A stretch of DNA of 64,000 bases from Terriglobia bacterium (GCA_021324365.1 JAJPJE010000043.1:62001-126000), one strand, 5' to 3'. Shown: positions 1 through 9,341, numbered from the stretch's first letter. Notes: generated from the sequence alone by a model not told the origin. Made by a program: numbers and translations.

Positions 1-1192
1 ACGTGGAGAGGCCCTCCGCGCTCGGGTAGGCATGAAGTTCGAACCAGTTGTCGAGCGGGGGGAAGAAAGCTTCGATATTTTGCGGCTTGCCGGTGCGGAC
101 CGCTTCCTGGAATGCCTTGTCGAACTCGCCCCCAGGATAATCCGGAAATATCTCGGACAGTTTTTTGCCGATTAGCTCATCGCGCGGCCTGCCCAACATC
201 TGTGCGCCGCGCTCATTGACATACACAAATCGGAAGTCATGGTCGAGGGCTACAAAACCTTCAGAGATCGATTCCAGCAGCCTCGCCGTCCGTTCTTGGT
301 CGGCGAGTTGTTCACGCTCAGCGCGCCGGCGCTCGTGGTCGGTCTTCTCCAACTGGTTTGCAGTTCGAAGTACTAGGCCCGCCACGGCCACCACGCTTAC
401 GACCACCAGCACTGCGGTTCCTGAGTCGACATCGAGGACACCAAATTTCTGCAGGTATACGCGCGCCCATCCGAAGATCGTCAGTACCAGAGTGGAAGCA
501 AATAGCAGATTCCGGGCGGCAACTCCTCCAGGCCCGTCGCTGACAATCAGGGACATCAGCCCATACTGCGGGCGCAGACAGAACAATGCAAAGGAGAGAA
601 CTGCGAAGATGACATTCGTCTCCAATGCCATGTCGCCGTGGAAGAACGGCACGCCGAACGCATAGCCGACAAGTCCCAGGAAAGAAATAAATGCGCAGCC
701 ACCGGCCAAGACCTCAGAAATCGATGTTCCTCGATAACGCTTGTCGAGGAACAGCAACGAGAACCCGGCACAGGCAAATGCCATCGCACTCTGAATCGCA
801 AATCGACCCAGCACCCCGGGAGCTCGAACCTTCAGAAGCATGCTGAGGAAGAACAACGTGTCGATGCCGAAATCGAGATGAAACAGGTGCTCGAAAACTG
901 TGAGCAGTCCGATGGCACCTACGATGAGGCCGAGTCCTCTTCCCGCCACGGTGCGGATGCCGGATGTGCTTTTGTCATTCCGCAGAAGGAGTACTGCAAT
1001 CCCGGAAAGCAGGAACAGAATTGCCGTGTTGGGGAGCACTACCGTGCTGTCGCCAGGCAACGAAATCATACTGATGCGTTTGAGCGCCCAGCCTGCAAGC
1101 ACAATACTAGAGGTAGCCGCACACACAACCCCTGCCATAAGTGCGATCCAGGAGAAGCCGGAATAGTCGTTTGTTCGAAAAGGACGCCGCAT
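1..1192 (-). CDS. Membrane-bound PAS sensor protein, C-terminal part cut by window edge
   Basis: Reading the minus strand from an ATG at 1192 gives an open frame of 397 codons that runs off the left edge. An in-frame TAG directly precedes the ATG, so the start cannot lie further upstream. The N-terminal ~275 residues hold about eight hydrophobic segments, like an integral-membrane sensory domain of the MASE type. A short charged linker rich in Glu and Arg follows, then a PAS domain from about residue 300, seen as an FVYVNERGAQMLGR stretch followed by LIGKKLSEIFPDYPG. The output domain lies outside the window; a histidine kinase is most likely, a diguanylate cyclase is possible. No ligand can be named. 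It diverges from the DUF3467 gene at 1398. Confidence 0.8.
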   Translation of the reverse strand, partial: MRRPFRTNDYSGFSWIALMAGVVCAATSSIVLAGWALKRISMISLPGDSTVVLPNTAILFLLSGIAVLLLRNDKSTSGIRTVAGRGLGLIVGAIGLLTVFEHLFHLDFGIDTLFFLSMLLKVRAPGVLGRFAIQSAMAFACAGFSLLFLDKRYRGTSISEVLAGGCAFISFLGLVGYAFGVPFFHGDMALETNVIFAVLSFALFCLRPQYGLMSLIVSDGPGGVAARNLLFASTLVLTIFGWARVYLQKFGVLDVDSGTAVLVVVSVVAVAGLVLRTANQLEKTDHERRRAEREQLADQERTARLLESISEGFVALDHDFRFVYVNERGAQMLGRPRDELIGKKLSEIFPDYPGGEFDKAFQEAVRTGKPQNIEAFFPPLDNWFELHAYPSAEGLST

Positions 1193-1397
1193 CTACAAAC
1201 GCCAGGAAATCAAGACGGACGCAAACGAGTATATCAGCGCAAAGTGCAAACTTTCGTGACAACCATCGTACACTCGATAACAGGAATAAGACACGGGACT
1301 GACCCGTGGGACATGTCCTTGTTGTGCCGTGGTTGCAGTCCGGCAGTTCAAAAACGATTTCTCCTCGGATGCGGAGCGCCCTGTTAGACTCGTCCAC

Positions 1398-1694
1398 ATG
1401 GCCATGCCTACTCAACCGAATATTCAGATCGTTAATGAACCGAATTATCGCGAGAACTATGCCAACAGCGTTCAGGTGCGGGTCAACGTTTGGGATTTCT
1501 TCCTCGTCTTCGGCACCATGCAGCAACGCAGCGAAGCCGAGGTGGAAATTCATAACTTCCAAGGCGTCTACCTTAGCCCGCAGCAGGCCAAGGCACTGAT
1601 GTCGATTCTGCAGCAGAACGTTTCCAATTACGAAAATACTTTCGGCGAAATCAAGCTGGATCCGAAGATGGCAACCGCCGGCCCAATCAACTAG
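1398..1694 (+). CDS. DUF3467 family protein
   Basis: This small cytosolic protein of about 98 residues has the pattern of the DUF3467 family: an NEPNYRENYANSVQV block, then VWDFFLVFG, and a C-terminal LSPQQAKALMSILQQNV helix followed by YE.TFGEI. The function of the family is unknown. I chose the ATG at 1398 (a second at 1404 is equally good) because the family starts just before this conserved block. The frame stays open upstream to 1329, but that extension is not family-like. The gene stands alone between the divergent PAS sensor and the glycosyltransferase, and a short palindrome follows it. Confidence 0.8.
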   Translation: MAMPTQPNIQIVNEPNYRENYANSVQVRVNVWDFFLVFGTMQQRSEAEVEIHNFQGVYLSPQQAKALMSILQQNVSNYENTFGEIKLDPKMATAGPIN

Positions 1695-1732
1695 GGTCTA
1701 AATCTTCAACCGGTTCTGCCGGCATGGGGCAA

Positions 1733-1755
1733 GTCCGCGTGAGCGGACGCTTGAA
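1733..1755. repeat. Short palindromic repeat, GTCCGC arms
   Basis: A perfect 6-bp inverted repeat GTCCGC/GCGGAC encloses a GTGA tetraloop (1733-1748) and is followed by GCTTGAA. The same arms followed by GCTTGAA recur at 31839-31861 with a CTGA loop, and the arms recur at 31907-31922 with a TTCA loop. It lies between the DUF3467 gene and the glycosyltransferase gene. No T-run follows, so a simple terminator is unlikely; it looks like a REP-type element. Confidence 0.55.
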
Positions 1756-1815
1756 GCTTTCACAAAGACTTGGCTTTGCGAGCATCGCTATTGCAATCTG
1801 CTTTCCCTGTAACCC

Positions 1816-3501
1816 ATGAAGACCGCGAAGATTCTTCGCTTCGACGCTCCTAATCAATCGGACGGCTACTTCGCCAGATGGTACGAATCTGATCTCGCGG
1901 TCTTCGTATACATTCTCTCGGCCGAAATCCTGCTCCACATCTCCCTTCTTACTTTGCCGTACTTTTGGGACGAAGCCGGCTACTACATTCCTGCGGCCCG
2001 CGACCTACTCCTCACCGGCAGCTTGATTCCCACGTCCACGCTCACCAATGCGCATCCGCCGTTCGTGATGGGCTGGATCGCGATGTGGTGGAAGGTCGCG
2101 GGATTTCATCCGCTGGTCACACGACTCGCCATGCTGGTCGTCGCTACGCTCGCGTGTTTCGCAGTCTTCCGGCTCGGCTGCCGCGTAGCCAATAGGCAAG
2201 TCGCCCTAATGACGGCACTGTGCACGGGACTGTACCCTGTGTTTTTTGCACAAAGTTCGCTCGCACACCTGGACATGGCGGCTGCTGCCTTTACCATGCT
2301 GGGCCTCACATGCTATCTCCGTGATCGCATGCTCTCGATGGCACTTTTGTTTGCCATCGCCGCCCTCTGCAAGGAAACCGCAATCATTGCGCCCCTGGCT
2401 TTAATCTTCTGGGAACTCATCGCTTTCATCTGGCGTGCAGCGACCGGTAACTCGAAGTTCTGGCTGCGGGAGCCTAGTGTCTGCCGAATCGTCTGGCTGG
2501 CAATACCACTACTTCCCTTGGCCGGGTGGTTCGCATGGCATTACCACTGCACTGGATTTATTTTCGGCAATCCTCAATTTTTGGAATACAACCTGGGCTC
2601 AACACTTCATCCCGCTCGCTTTTTCGCAGCTCTGGCAATTCGAACCTGGCAATTGCTCGGATACATGAACATGTTCGTACTGGTGGTGGCGACGGGCATA
2701 GCAATGACACGGCCACCACTGAAGTTCGCCTCTATCCCAGGTGCTCCTTCCACAAACGGAGGCGGAGCAAATGAGCGCAGACGCATTTCCGTCCCGGCTC
2801 AACTCGTCTTTTATGTTCTGATCTTTGCCTACGCGGTTGCACTCTCTGTTGTCGGCGGAGCCGTACTGGCACGATACCTTCTTCCGGTCTATCCGCTGAT
2901 CATCCTGGTCGCCGTTTCCACAATTTGGCGGCGCATCCCGTGGTGGCCGGCTTTTCTCGCAGTAGTTTGCGCCGCGTTTGTTGTGGCCCTTGTGACAGAT
3001 CCACCTTATCGTGCGGCTCCCGAAGACAATCTTGGCTATGCGAAATATGTCCGCGTGCATCAACAGGCGGCGCAAGTCATCGAAGCCAAATTTCCATCCG
3101 GACTCGTAGTGACGGCATGGCCCGCCTCCGACGAACTCACGAAACCGTACCTTGGATACGTCTCCAAACCCATTAACGTGATCCGCATAGAGAACTTCTC
3201 TCCCGAACAGATCCTGGCACTGCGTGACACACCGGCGAACTACCATGCCGCCCTGGTCTTCTCGACCAAGTACGAACCCATTAGCGGGTACATCATTCGC
3301 CTTACTCGGTGGGACCGTATGCTCGCGCGTTACTTTAACTATTACCGTGATCTACCACCAGGCGTGGTAGCCGAAATGTTGAATGGACGTGTTTTTTGGC
3401 AGCAGCGCATCGGGAATGAATGGGCAGCAGTTCTCGCTTTCGATGTGCCTGTGAATGCACAGAATACATCTGGCACAATGCTGGTTACCTCACGGCGATA
3501 A
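1816..3501 (+). CDS. GT39/ArnT-like membrane glycosyltransferase
   Basis: The 561-residue polytopic protein begins with a short cytosolic tail and a first membrane helix. The first periplasmic loop follows, with the acidic pair in YFWDEAGYY (D52-E53); this is the hallmark of the GT-C fold family that includes protein mannosyltransferases and ArnT. About ten to twelve hydrophobic helices follow, then a soluble periplasmic C-terminal domain of about 160 residues. These enzymes transfer a sugar from a polyprenyl-phosphate donor to lipid, protein or glycan on the outer face of the inner membrane. Acceptor and sugar cannot be read from the sequence. Immediate neighbours are unrelated, so it is probably a single gene. 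Confidence 0.8.
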   Translation: MKTAKILRFDAPNQSDGYFARWYESDLAVFVYILSAEILLHISLLTLPYFWDEAGYYIPAARDLLLTGSLIPTSTLTNAHPPFVMGWIAMWWKVAGFHPLVTRLAMLVVATLACFAVFRLGCRVANRQVALMTALCTGLYPVFFAQSSLAHLDMAAAAFTMLGLTCYLRDRMLSMALLFAIAALCKETAIIAPLALIFWELIAFIWRAATGNSKFWLREPSVCRIVWLAIPLLPLAGWFAWHYHCTGFIFGNPQFLEYNLGSTLHPARFFAALAIRTWQLLGYMNMFVLVVATGIAMTRPPLKFASIPGAPSTNGGGANERRRISVPAQLVFYVLIFAYAVALSVVGGAVLARYLLPVYPLIILVAVSTIWRRIPWWPAFLAVVCAAFVVALVTDPPYRAAPEDNLGYAKYVRVHQQAAQVIEAKFPSGLVVTAWPASDELTKPYLGYVSKPINVIRIENFSPEQILALRDTPANYHAALVFSTKYEPISGYIIRLTRWDRMLARYFNYYRDLPPGVVAEMLNGRVFWQQRIGNEWAAVLAFDVPVNAQNTSGTMLVTSRR

Positions 3502-3519
3502 TCAGCATCATATCTTCTC

Positions 3520-3699
3520 ATGTTGTGGTTGGCAGCCATTTCCGTATACCTTCTCTTGCTAGTCTTGTGCCTGCTCTTCATCGCGGGAGCCGCTAGGGCA
3601 AGCGATCGGCTCGACGGTAGCGCGCCAATTGAAACAAACTCCAATCCGCCGCTGACCGAGAAACACTTCCTTCCGGTGAACTCGATCCCTCAAAACTAA
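3520..3699 (+). CDS. Possible small single-span membrane protein
   Basis: A 59-codon frame starts 18 bases after the glycosyltransferase stop. It encodes an N-terminal hydrophobic helix (MLWLAAISVYLLLLVLCLLF) followed by a polar tail rich in Asn and Pro. Position and direction suggest translation together with the glycosyltransferase. Its last four bases overlap the end of the convergent uracil-DNA glycosylase gene. There is no clear ribosome binding site and no family I recognise, so it could be a chance frame. Confidence 0.35.
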   Translation: MLWLAAISVYLLLLVLCLLFIAGAARASDRLDGSAPIETNSNPPLTEKHFLPVNSIPQN

Positions 3700-4391
3700 C
3701 TCTTTGAAGAGTTGAGGAGCCGCACCGCTTCCCGGAATACTTCCGTGAACATCTCTTCGGTCAACTTCCCAGTTGCCGTGTTCTGATTCGACGGATGATA
3801 AGAAATCAGCATCGTGCGCCCGTCGGGCATTTTATATTTGGCTCCGTTGGCGAACTTGTATTCTGTCTTCGTCTTCAGTAAGCCGCGCCGCTTCAGGTGA
3901 TTCAGGTAAGCATCGAAGCCAATCTTGCCCAGTACGACCACCAATCGAACCTTCTTCAGGATTTCCAATTCGCGATCGAGAAACGATTCGCAGTTTGCAA
4001 TTTCCGACGGCAAGGGCTTGTTGTCCGGTGGAGCGCAGCGGCAGGTCGCAGTGATGTAGATGTCTTTCAGCACAAGCCCATCATCGCGATGAGTAGCATT
4101 TGGTTGTGAAGCAAACCCGGTGCGATGCAGGACCGGGTACATGAAATTACCCGACGAGTCCCCCGTAAAAGGACGCCCGGTTCGATTCGAGCCATGTGCA
4201 CCCGGTGCAAGAGCCAGAATCAGAACGCGCGCGTTCGGGTCGCCGAATCCGGGCACAGGCTTTGCCCAGTACTCCCACTCTCGATAAGCTTTGCGTTTTT
4301 CGCGTCCGATCCGCTCGCGGTACTCTACTAACCGCGGACAACGCACGCAGCGAATGACCTCTTTATTTAGTACTTCGAGTGCAGACCCCAT
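3696..4391 (-). CDS. Family 5 uracil-DNA glycosylase (UdgB type)
   Basis: This 231-residue enzyme removes uracil, and in this family also some other deaminated bases, from DNA. Motif 1 reads LAPGAHGSNRTGRPFTGD at residues 61-78, where family 5 enzymes lack the catalytic Asp or Asn of families 1 and 4. Motif 2 is HPSNQNT at 199-205. Cysteines at 15 and 18 (CVRC), 117 or 119, and 134 fit the four ligands of the structural 4Fe-4S cluster. The length is normal for the family. The gene is monocistronic and converges with the glycosyltransferase region. Related family 4 enzymes are excluded by the AHGSNRTG motif. Confidence 0.88.
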   Translation of the reverse strand: MGSALEVLNKEVIRCVRCPRLVEYRERIGREKRKAYREWEYWAKPVPGFGDPNARVLILALAPGAHGSNRTGRPFTGDSSGNFMYPVLHRTGFASQPNATHRDDGLVLKDIYITATCRCAPPDNKPLPSEIANCESFLDRELEILKKVRLVVVLGKIGFDAYLNHLKRRGLLKTKTEYKFANGAKYKMPDGRTMLISYHPSNQNTATGKLTEEMFTEVFREAVRLLNSSKS

Positions 4392-4432
4392 TTGCCCGAT
4401 TCTAAACTGCAGTCGCTGTCATGGGTCATTCG

Positions 4433-5323
4433 CTAGGTATGCGTGAGTGCGCGCGCATAGCTTCCACGCTCCAGATCTTCGAGCACTCCCGCCTTCCGCG
4501 GACTCCAGCCGAGTTTCGGTGCGACGACGCTGACAATGTCCTGATCGAGTGTGAGTGCATCCGCAAACGGTCCCAGAACAGAACGTGCCTGCTCCACCGG
4601 CCAGTAGACCACCTTTCCCGGCACGCCTGCGCCCTTCGCCGCTGCTTCCGCCATTTTCTTCACTTTCAGTGTCTCTCCCGTCGCGCCATGAACTATCGCG
4701 CCGGGTTCGGCTTTTTCCAGGATCAGGCGATACAGAACAGCCAGATCTTCGACGTGGACCATGGGCCACCTGTTCTCCCCGTCTCCCACCGCCGTTACCG
4801 CGCCTTTTTCCGGCACGCTCCGAGAAAACATCGCCGGAATTCCACCTCCGCGACCATAGACCATCCCTGGCCGAATCACGGCAGTCGGAAACGACTTGGC
4901 GGCTCCAATCACTTGTTGTTCGTGTTTAGCTCGCCATGCCACCAGCGGAATAGGATTTACTGGTGTGTTCTCATCCGCAGCGTTCGCACCCGTCTTGCCC
5001 AATAGCCAGATGCCACTCGTGTAGAGGAAGCGCTGCTTGCCTTCCGCTGCAGCTTTCAGAATGGCGTCGATCGCCGTCTCATCCACCTTCGGCATATCGG
5101 GTCCCATACTGGCAGCCGTATGGATTACCGCTTCGCTCTTGCGTACTGCTGAGCTGAGCGAGTTCGGATTCGAGACGTCGCCGTACACAGGTTCTATGTT
5201 TTTGTATGCGGGAACCTTCTTCCCCTCGCGAACGAAAGCCAATACATGATGGCCATGTTTAGCGAGTTCCTCTGAAACCGCCGATCCGATGTAACCGCCC
5301 GCCCCCGTCACCAAAACTCGCAT
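4433..5323 (-). CDS. NAD(P)-dependent epimerase/dehydratase-like protein
   Basis: The 296-residue protein starts directly with a Rossmann nucleotide-binding motif, TGAGGYIG (residues 6-13), and keeps the extended or atypical SDR layout: YGDVSN after strand 3, a TSGIWLLG segment, and VIRPGMVYGRG in the substrate half. The usual YxxxK is replaced by a WRAKHE stretch, as in atypical SDRs, so a classical epimerase reaction is not assured. A sugar or flavonoid-type ketone reductase, or a regulatory NAD sensor, are both possible. An AGGAGAT-type ribosome binding site precedes the ATG. The downstream neighbour on the same strand is the pseudogene at 5379-5681, which lies upstream in transcription order. 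Confidence 0.75.
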   Translation of the reverse strand: MRVLVTGAGGYIGSAVSEELAKHGHHVLAFVREGKKVPAYKNIEPVYGDVSNPNSLSSAVRKSEAVIHTAASMGPDMPKVDETAIDAILKAAAEGKQRFLYTSGIWLLGKTGANAADENTPVNPIPLVAWRAKHEQQVIGAAKSFPTAVIRPGMVYGRGGGIPAMFSRSVPEKGAVTAVGDGENRWPMVHVEDLAVLYRLILEKAEPGAIVHGATGETLKVKKMAEAAAKGAGVPGKVVYWPVEQARSVLGPFADALTLDQDIVSVVAPKLGWSPRKAGVLEDLERGSYARALTHT

Positions 5324-5378
5324 GACAATCTCCTTTCGCAGAATTCAGATTCCGCAACGTCAGCGTGAGATTCACCAA

Positions 5379-5681
5379 TCAAATCACTTCGAAAATCCAG
5401 ATACGCCTTTCTGATTCCGTGAGTCGTTCGAACTTCGCATCGAGTTCGCGATACTCCTCCGCATGTTTCGAACGAAAATCCTCTTAAGCATCCAGATGAT
5501 CCCAAGTGCCGATCGTGAGAAAGCGAAGCGGATCTTCTCGATCGCGCAGCAGCCTTGTGCCGCGGTAAGCGGGGCTATTGCGGCACAACGTTGCCCACGG
5601 TCCGAGTATTGATTAGTCGATCTGGAAATCGGCGACGTGCTGCGGCGGTTTCACCCGGAATTCCCAAATCACATGGATCAT
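5379..5681 (-). pseudogene. Antibiotic biosynthesis monooxygenase-like pseudogene with two in-frame TAA codons
   Basis: Minus-strand translation from the ATG at 5681 gives 100 codons ending in TGA at 5379-5381, all in one frame. It resembles a small ferredoxin-like-fold monooxygenase (ABM) protein: it begins MIHVIWEFRVKPPQHVADF, then has LGPWATLCRNSPAYRGTRLL and REDPLRFLTIGTWD. Two TAA codons interrupt the frame, at 5613-5615 (codon 23) and 5484-5486 (codon 66). Both sit where I would expect Tyr (before SILGPWA and before EDFRSK). The frame and flanking protein-like sequence are intact, so this looks like a young pseudogene or two sequencing errors. Confidence 0.7.
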
Positions 5682-5843
5682 CTCTACTCTCCCGACTCAG
5701 GTGTTCTTCCTAGCTCGGAACAGAATAGTCGTACACCTCCAACTCATGTGCCCCTCGCGGTTTGACGCTGCGCGCTTGAACTCTTTATATTCAAAGTGTT
5801 GCAGCATGTTCATGTGCTGCCGAATCGAATAGTAAGGACGCCC

Positions 5844-7127
5844 GTGGCTGAAGCCGAAATCAAATCTAATACTCAACGTGAGATTCAGGTCGAAATACCG
5901 GCCGATATCGTCGCCCGCGAGACTGAAGCTGTCGTAAGCAAGTTCCAGAAGCTCGCCAAGCTTCCTGGATTTCGTCAAGGAAAGGTCCCAGCCAGCGTAG
6001 TCCGCAACCGCTTCTCCGAGGACATTAAGAGCGAAGTCGTTGAATCGCTCATCCCCCGCTACTTCCGCCAGGAGACGGAAAAACAGAACTTGCACCCGGT
6101 TTCGCAACCCCGAGTCACCGACCTGCACATCCATGAAGGCGAACCACTGCGCTTCAAGGCGAGCTTCGAGGTTTTACCCGATTTCGATGTCACCGGCTAC
6201 GAAGACATCCATGTAGACAAACCTGACACAGGTGTTACTGACGAAGAAGTAGACAAGACGCTGCAGCAGTTGCGCGAGCAGAATGCCAGCTTCAATGCCA
6301 TCGACGATCGTGCGTTGCAGGACGGCGATTTTGCCCAGGTGGCGTTCAGCGGCACTCCAAAAGGCACGGAAGGCTCCGCAGCGGAAGGACAGCCTGTCAA
6401 CATGGATGACGTGCTGGTCGAAATCGGCGGCAGCAACACTCTGCCGGAATTCACCGAGAACTTGCGCGGTGCGAATCCGAATGACCAGCGCACTTTCGAA
6501 GTCACATACCACGAAGACTTTTCAGACAAGCGCCTTGCCGGCAAAACCTTCGAGTACTCCGTTACCGTGAAGGGCGTTAAGCAGAAGCACCTTCCGGAGC
6601 TGAATGATGACTTCGCCAAGGAACTCGGGCAATTTGCTGACTTCAACGAACTTCGCCAACGCGTGCGCGAGAACCTCGAAGCGGAGAAAAAGCACAACGC
6701 CGAGCACGAGGCCAAAGATAAGATCGTCGACGAATTGCTGAAACGCAATGAGATCGCTGTTCCCGAATCGATGATCGAGCATCAGATCGACGTTCGCCTG
6801 GAACGTGGTTTGCGCGCTCTTGCCCAGCAGGGCATGCGTCCCGAAGACATGAAGAAAATGGATTTCGGACGTTTGCGCGCGGGTCAGCGCGATCAGGCTG
6901 AGCGCGAAGTAAAGATCGCCTTGATGCTCGAGAAGATCGCCGAGAAGGAAGATCTTCTCGTCAGCGACCAGGAAGTTGATCGCGAAGTTGAGGCTCTTGC
7001 GTTGCAGGCAAAACAACCAGTGGAAGCGGTGCGCAATCGTTTGACACAGGATGGTGGCCTAGCTAGAATCCGGTCGAGAATCCGCAGCGAGAAAACCCTC
7101 GACTTCTTATACAACCGGTCCGCGTAA
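5844..7127 (+). CDS. tig: Trigger factor, ribosome-associated chaperone and prolyl isomerase
   Basis: Trigger factor binds the ribosome exit tunnel and protects nascent chains. The product (427 residues from the GTG at 5844) has the N-terminal ribosome-binding domain with the signature LPGFRQGKVPASVVRNRF, an FKBP-type isomerase domain in the middle (DFAQVAFSG to VTVKGVKQK), and a long helical C-terminal arm domain. I prefer the GTG at 5844 (AAGGA five bases upstream; product begins AEAEIKSN) over an in-frame ATG at 5796. It leads the tig-clpP-clpX-lon group, the usual bacterial order of nascent-chain chaperone followed by protease genes. Confidence 0.95.
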   Translation: MAEAEIKSNTQREIQVEIPADIVARETEAVVSKFQKLAKLPGFRQGKVPASVVRNRFSEDIKSEVVESLIPRYFRQETEKQNLHPVSQPRVTDLHIHEGEPLRFKASFEVLPDFDVTGYEDIHVDKPDTGVTDEEVDKTLQQLREQNASFNAIDDRALQDGDFAQVAFSGTPKGTEGSAAEGQPVNMDDVLVEIGGSNTLPEFTENLRGANPNDQRTFEVTYHEDFSDKRLAGKTFEYSVTVKGVKQKHLPELNDDFAKELGQFADFNELRQRVRENLEAEKKHNAEHEAKDKIVDELLKRNEIAVPESMIEHQIDVRLERGLRALAQQGMRPEDMKKMDFGRLRAGQRDQAEREVKIALMLEKIAEKEDLLVSDQEVDREVEALALQAKQPVEAVRNRLTQDGGLARIRSRIRSEKTLDFLYNRSA

Positions 7128-7141
7128 GCGGGCTATTTTTT
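7118..7141 (+). terminator. Intrinsic terminator-like hairpin at the tig stop codon
   Basis: A 6-bp stem GTCCGC/GCGGGC (one G-U pair) with a GTAA loop is followed by TA and six T residues. The loop contains the tig stop codon, so a terminating ribosome would block folding. It may uncouple tig from clpP, or act only when translation stops early. Confidence 0.6.
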
Positions 7142-7226
7142 CAGGTGTCCGGCTCTCCCAGTAGTGCCGGCAATCGGCCTTCCCCAACTGAAATGAATGT
7201 GGAGAATGGCGTCAGGGCAGGTGGAC

Positions 7227-7817
7227 ATGTTAGTGCCAATGGTTATTGAGCAGACCGGTCGAGGTGAGCGTGCCTACGACATTTATTCCCGGCTTTTGCG
7301 GGACAACATTATCTTTCTTGGCACGCCTATCGACGACACGGTTGCCAACCTCATCATTGCCCAGATGCTTTTCCTTGCAGCCGAAGATCCGGAGAAAGAC
7401 ATTCAGCTCTATATCAACTCGCCGGGCGGCTCGATCACGGCCGGTATGGCGATCTATGACACCATGCAGTACATCAAACCCGACGTGATGACTATCTGCA
7501 TTGGCCAGGCGGCCAGCATGGGTGCGGTACTTTTGGCGGCAGGAGCGAAGGGTAAGCGTTTCGGCCTTCCCAATTCTCGCATCCTTATTCATCAGCCGCA
7601 CATTATGGGCGGGCTTTCCGGCCAGGCCACCGACATTGACATTCATGCGCGGGAAATCCTGCGCATGCGAGAAATTTTGAATCACATTCTGGCTCGGCAC
7701 ACGGGCCAGATTTTGGAAAAAATTGAGAAAGATGTAGAGCGCGACTTCATCATGAACTCCGAGCAAGGAAAAGAGTACGGAATCATAGATGACATCATCT
7801 ACAAACCGACCAAATAG
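7227..7817 (+). CDS. clpP: ATP-dependent Clp protease proteolytic subunit
   Basis: ClpP forms the tetradecameric serine protease chamber that degrades substrates unfolded by ClpX or ClpA. The 196-residue product (from the ATG at 7227, giving the family start [24 protein letters not shown], of which only the first part is typical processing sequence) has the catalytic serine in GQAASMGA, the histidine in HQPHIMGG, and the acidic residue in the [10 protein letters not shown] block. The frame is open upstream to an ATG at 7197, but the family begins at 7227. It lies between tig and clpX. Confidence 0.95.
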   Translation: MLVPMVIEQTGRGERAYDIYSRLLRDNIIFLGTPIDDTVANLIIAQMLFLAAEDPEKDIQLYINSPGGSITAGMAIYDTMQYIKPDVMTICIGQAASMGAVLLAAGAKGKRFGLPNSRILIHQPHIMGGLSGQATDIDIHAREILRMREILNHILARHTGQILEKIEKDVERDFIMNSEQGKEYGIIDDIIYKPTK

Positions 7818-7852
7818 AGGTATGCTGTCGCATGCGGGTGTGGCGCTGCCCG

Positions 7853-7881
7853 CCTAAAATCCCGGCAGCGGGGATTTTAGG
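7853..7881 (+). other. 11-bp perfect hairpin between clpP and clpX
   Basis: CCTAAAATCCC (7853-7863) and GGGATTTTAGG (7871-7881) form a perfect stem around a 7-base loop. No T-run follows, so it is more likely an mRNA processing or stability element, or a repeat, than a terminator. It would separate the clpP and clpX parts of a shared transcript. Confidence 0.6.
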
Positions 7882-7949
7882 GAACAGCGTCGCTGGCGTT
7901 TCATCCGATCCTTGGGGCCGAAGACGGGGAGAGGATATCAAGGAGTAAA

Positions 7950-9239
7950 ATGAAGTCCAGATCAGGATCAGATGAGCTGTTGCGCTGCTCGTTCTGTCAC
8001 AAATCTCAAGACGCAGTAGCTAAACTCATTTCTTCGCCCAGTGATTATCCTCGGGCCTATATCTGCGATGAATGCGTCGCAGTCTGCAATTCCATTCTCG
8101 AAGACGATCGTACCGAGGCGCACAGCGCTGCTGCCCCCGACCATCTTCCCAAGCCGCAGGAAGTGAAAGCCTTCCTCGATCAGTATGTCATCGGCCAGGA
8201 ACAAACCAAGAAGAAGCTGGCGGTAGCGGTTTACAACCACTACAAGCGCATTCACATGAATCGCCAGCGCACGGATGGTATCGAACTACAAAAATCCAAT
8301 ATCCTGCTGATCGGTCCGACCGGAACCGGCAAGACGCTGCTTGCGCAAACGCTGGCCAAGATGCTCGACGTTCCGTTTGCGATCGTCGACGCCACTACTC
8401 TTACCGAAGCAGGCTACGTTGGCGAAGACGTCGAAAATATCATCCTGAAACTCCTCCAGGCTGCCAACGGCGATGTGGGTCGAACTCAAACCGGCATCAT
8501 TTATATAGACGAAGTCGATAAGATTGGCCGCAAAGACGAGAACCCGTCGATCACCCGGGACGTCAGCGGTGAAGGCGTGCAGCAGGCGTTGCTCAAGATC
8601 CTGGAAGGAACTATCGCAAACGTTCCACCGCAAGGTGGACGTAAGCATCCGCACCAGGAGTTCACGCCTGTCGACACCACGAACATTCTGTTCATCTGCG
8701 GCGGCGCGTTCGTCGGACTGGAAAAGATCGTTGGCCGTCGTGTCGGTAAAAAGGCTCTTGGATTCAAGGCTGGACAACAGGAAGAAGCAGCCGCTGGAAC
8801 TTCCGCGGAAGCCTTGGCTGGGGGCAAACGAGATGTCGAAATGCTGCAGCGTGCCGAACCTCAGGACCTGATTCGTTTCGGCCTCATTCCGGAATTCGTC
8901 GGACGCTTGCCAGTTGTGGGTATTCTGAACGATCTCGACGAAGCAGCGTTGGTTGAAATCCTGACGCGTCCGCGTAACGCCATCACCAAGCAGTACCAGC
9001 GCTTATTCGAGTTCGAGAATGTACGTCTGAAGTTCACAGACGACGCTCTAAAAGCCATCTCGCGTGAAGCGCTGAACCGAAAAGTCGGCGCCCGCGGATT
9101 GCGCATGATCCTGGAAGAGCTCATGCTCGACTTGATGTATCACCTCCCAAGCCAAAAGAAAGTAAAAGATTTCGAGGTGACAAAAGAAATGGTCGAGAAG
9201 CGCGATGTCTCCATCGCCATGATGGAGAAAGCAGGATAA
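7950..9239 (+). CDS. clpX: ATP-dependent Clp protease ATP-binding subunit ClpX
   Basis: ClpX is the AAA+ unfoldase that feeds substrates to ClpP. The 429-residue protein has the N-terminal zinc-binding domain with C13, C16, C39 and C42 (CSFC and CDEC), Walker A GPTGTGKT, Walker [11 protein letters not shown], and the sensor and C-terminal small domain ([17 protein letters not shown]). The ClpP-contact loop reads KALGF rather than the usual IGF, and a low-complexity Ala/Glu insert of about 15 residues follows it. A ribosome binding site AAGGAG lies close upstream of the ATG. A strong intrinsic terminator follows the gene. Confidence 0.96.
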   Translation: MKSRSGSDELLRCSFCHKSQDAVAKLISSPSDYPRAYICDECVAVCNSILEDDRTEAHSAAAPDHLPKPQEVKAFLDQYVIGQEQTKKKLAVAVYNHYKRIHMNRQRTDGIELQKSNILLIGPTGTGKTLLAQTLAKMLDVPFAIVDATTLTEAGYVGEDVENIILKLLQAANGDVGRTQTGIIYIDEVDKIGRKDENPSITRDVSGEGVQQALLKILEGTIANVPPQGGRKHPHQEFTPVDTTNILFICGGAFVGLEKIVGRRVGKKALGFKAGQQEEAAAGTSAEALAGGKRDVEMLQRAEPQDLIRFGLIPEFVGRLPVVGILNDLDEAALVEILTRPRNAITKQYQRLFEFENVRLKFTDDALKAISREALNRKVGARGLRMILEELMLDLMYHLPSQKKVKDFEVTKEMVEKRDVSIAMMEKAG

Positions 9240-9298
9240 ACACAGTTCGGTTGTTTTGAAGCTGTGCTTTCAGGCGCGCCGTCATTCAAATCGTCATT

Positions 9299-9332
9299 TC
9301 CCTGGGTGATTTTTGTCCCCAGGGACTTTTTT
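9299..9332 (+). terminator. Intrinsic terminator after clpX
   Basis: An 8-bp perfect stem TCCCTGGG/CCCAGGGA (9299-9306 and 9318-9325) with an 11-base loop is followed by CTTTTTT. It lies 60 bases after the clpX stop and just before the end of the convergent GH13 gene. Confidence 0.85.
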
Positions 9333-9341
9333 GAAATCCTC

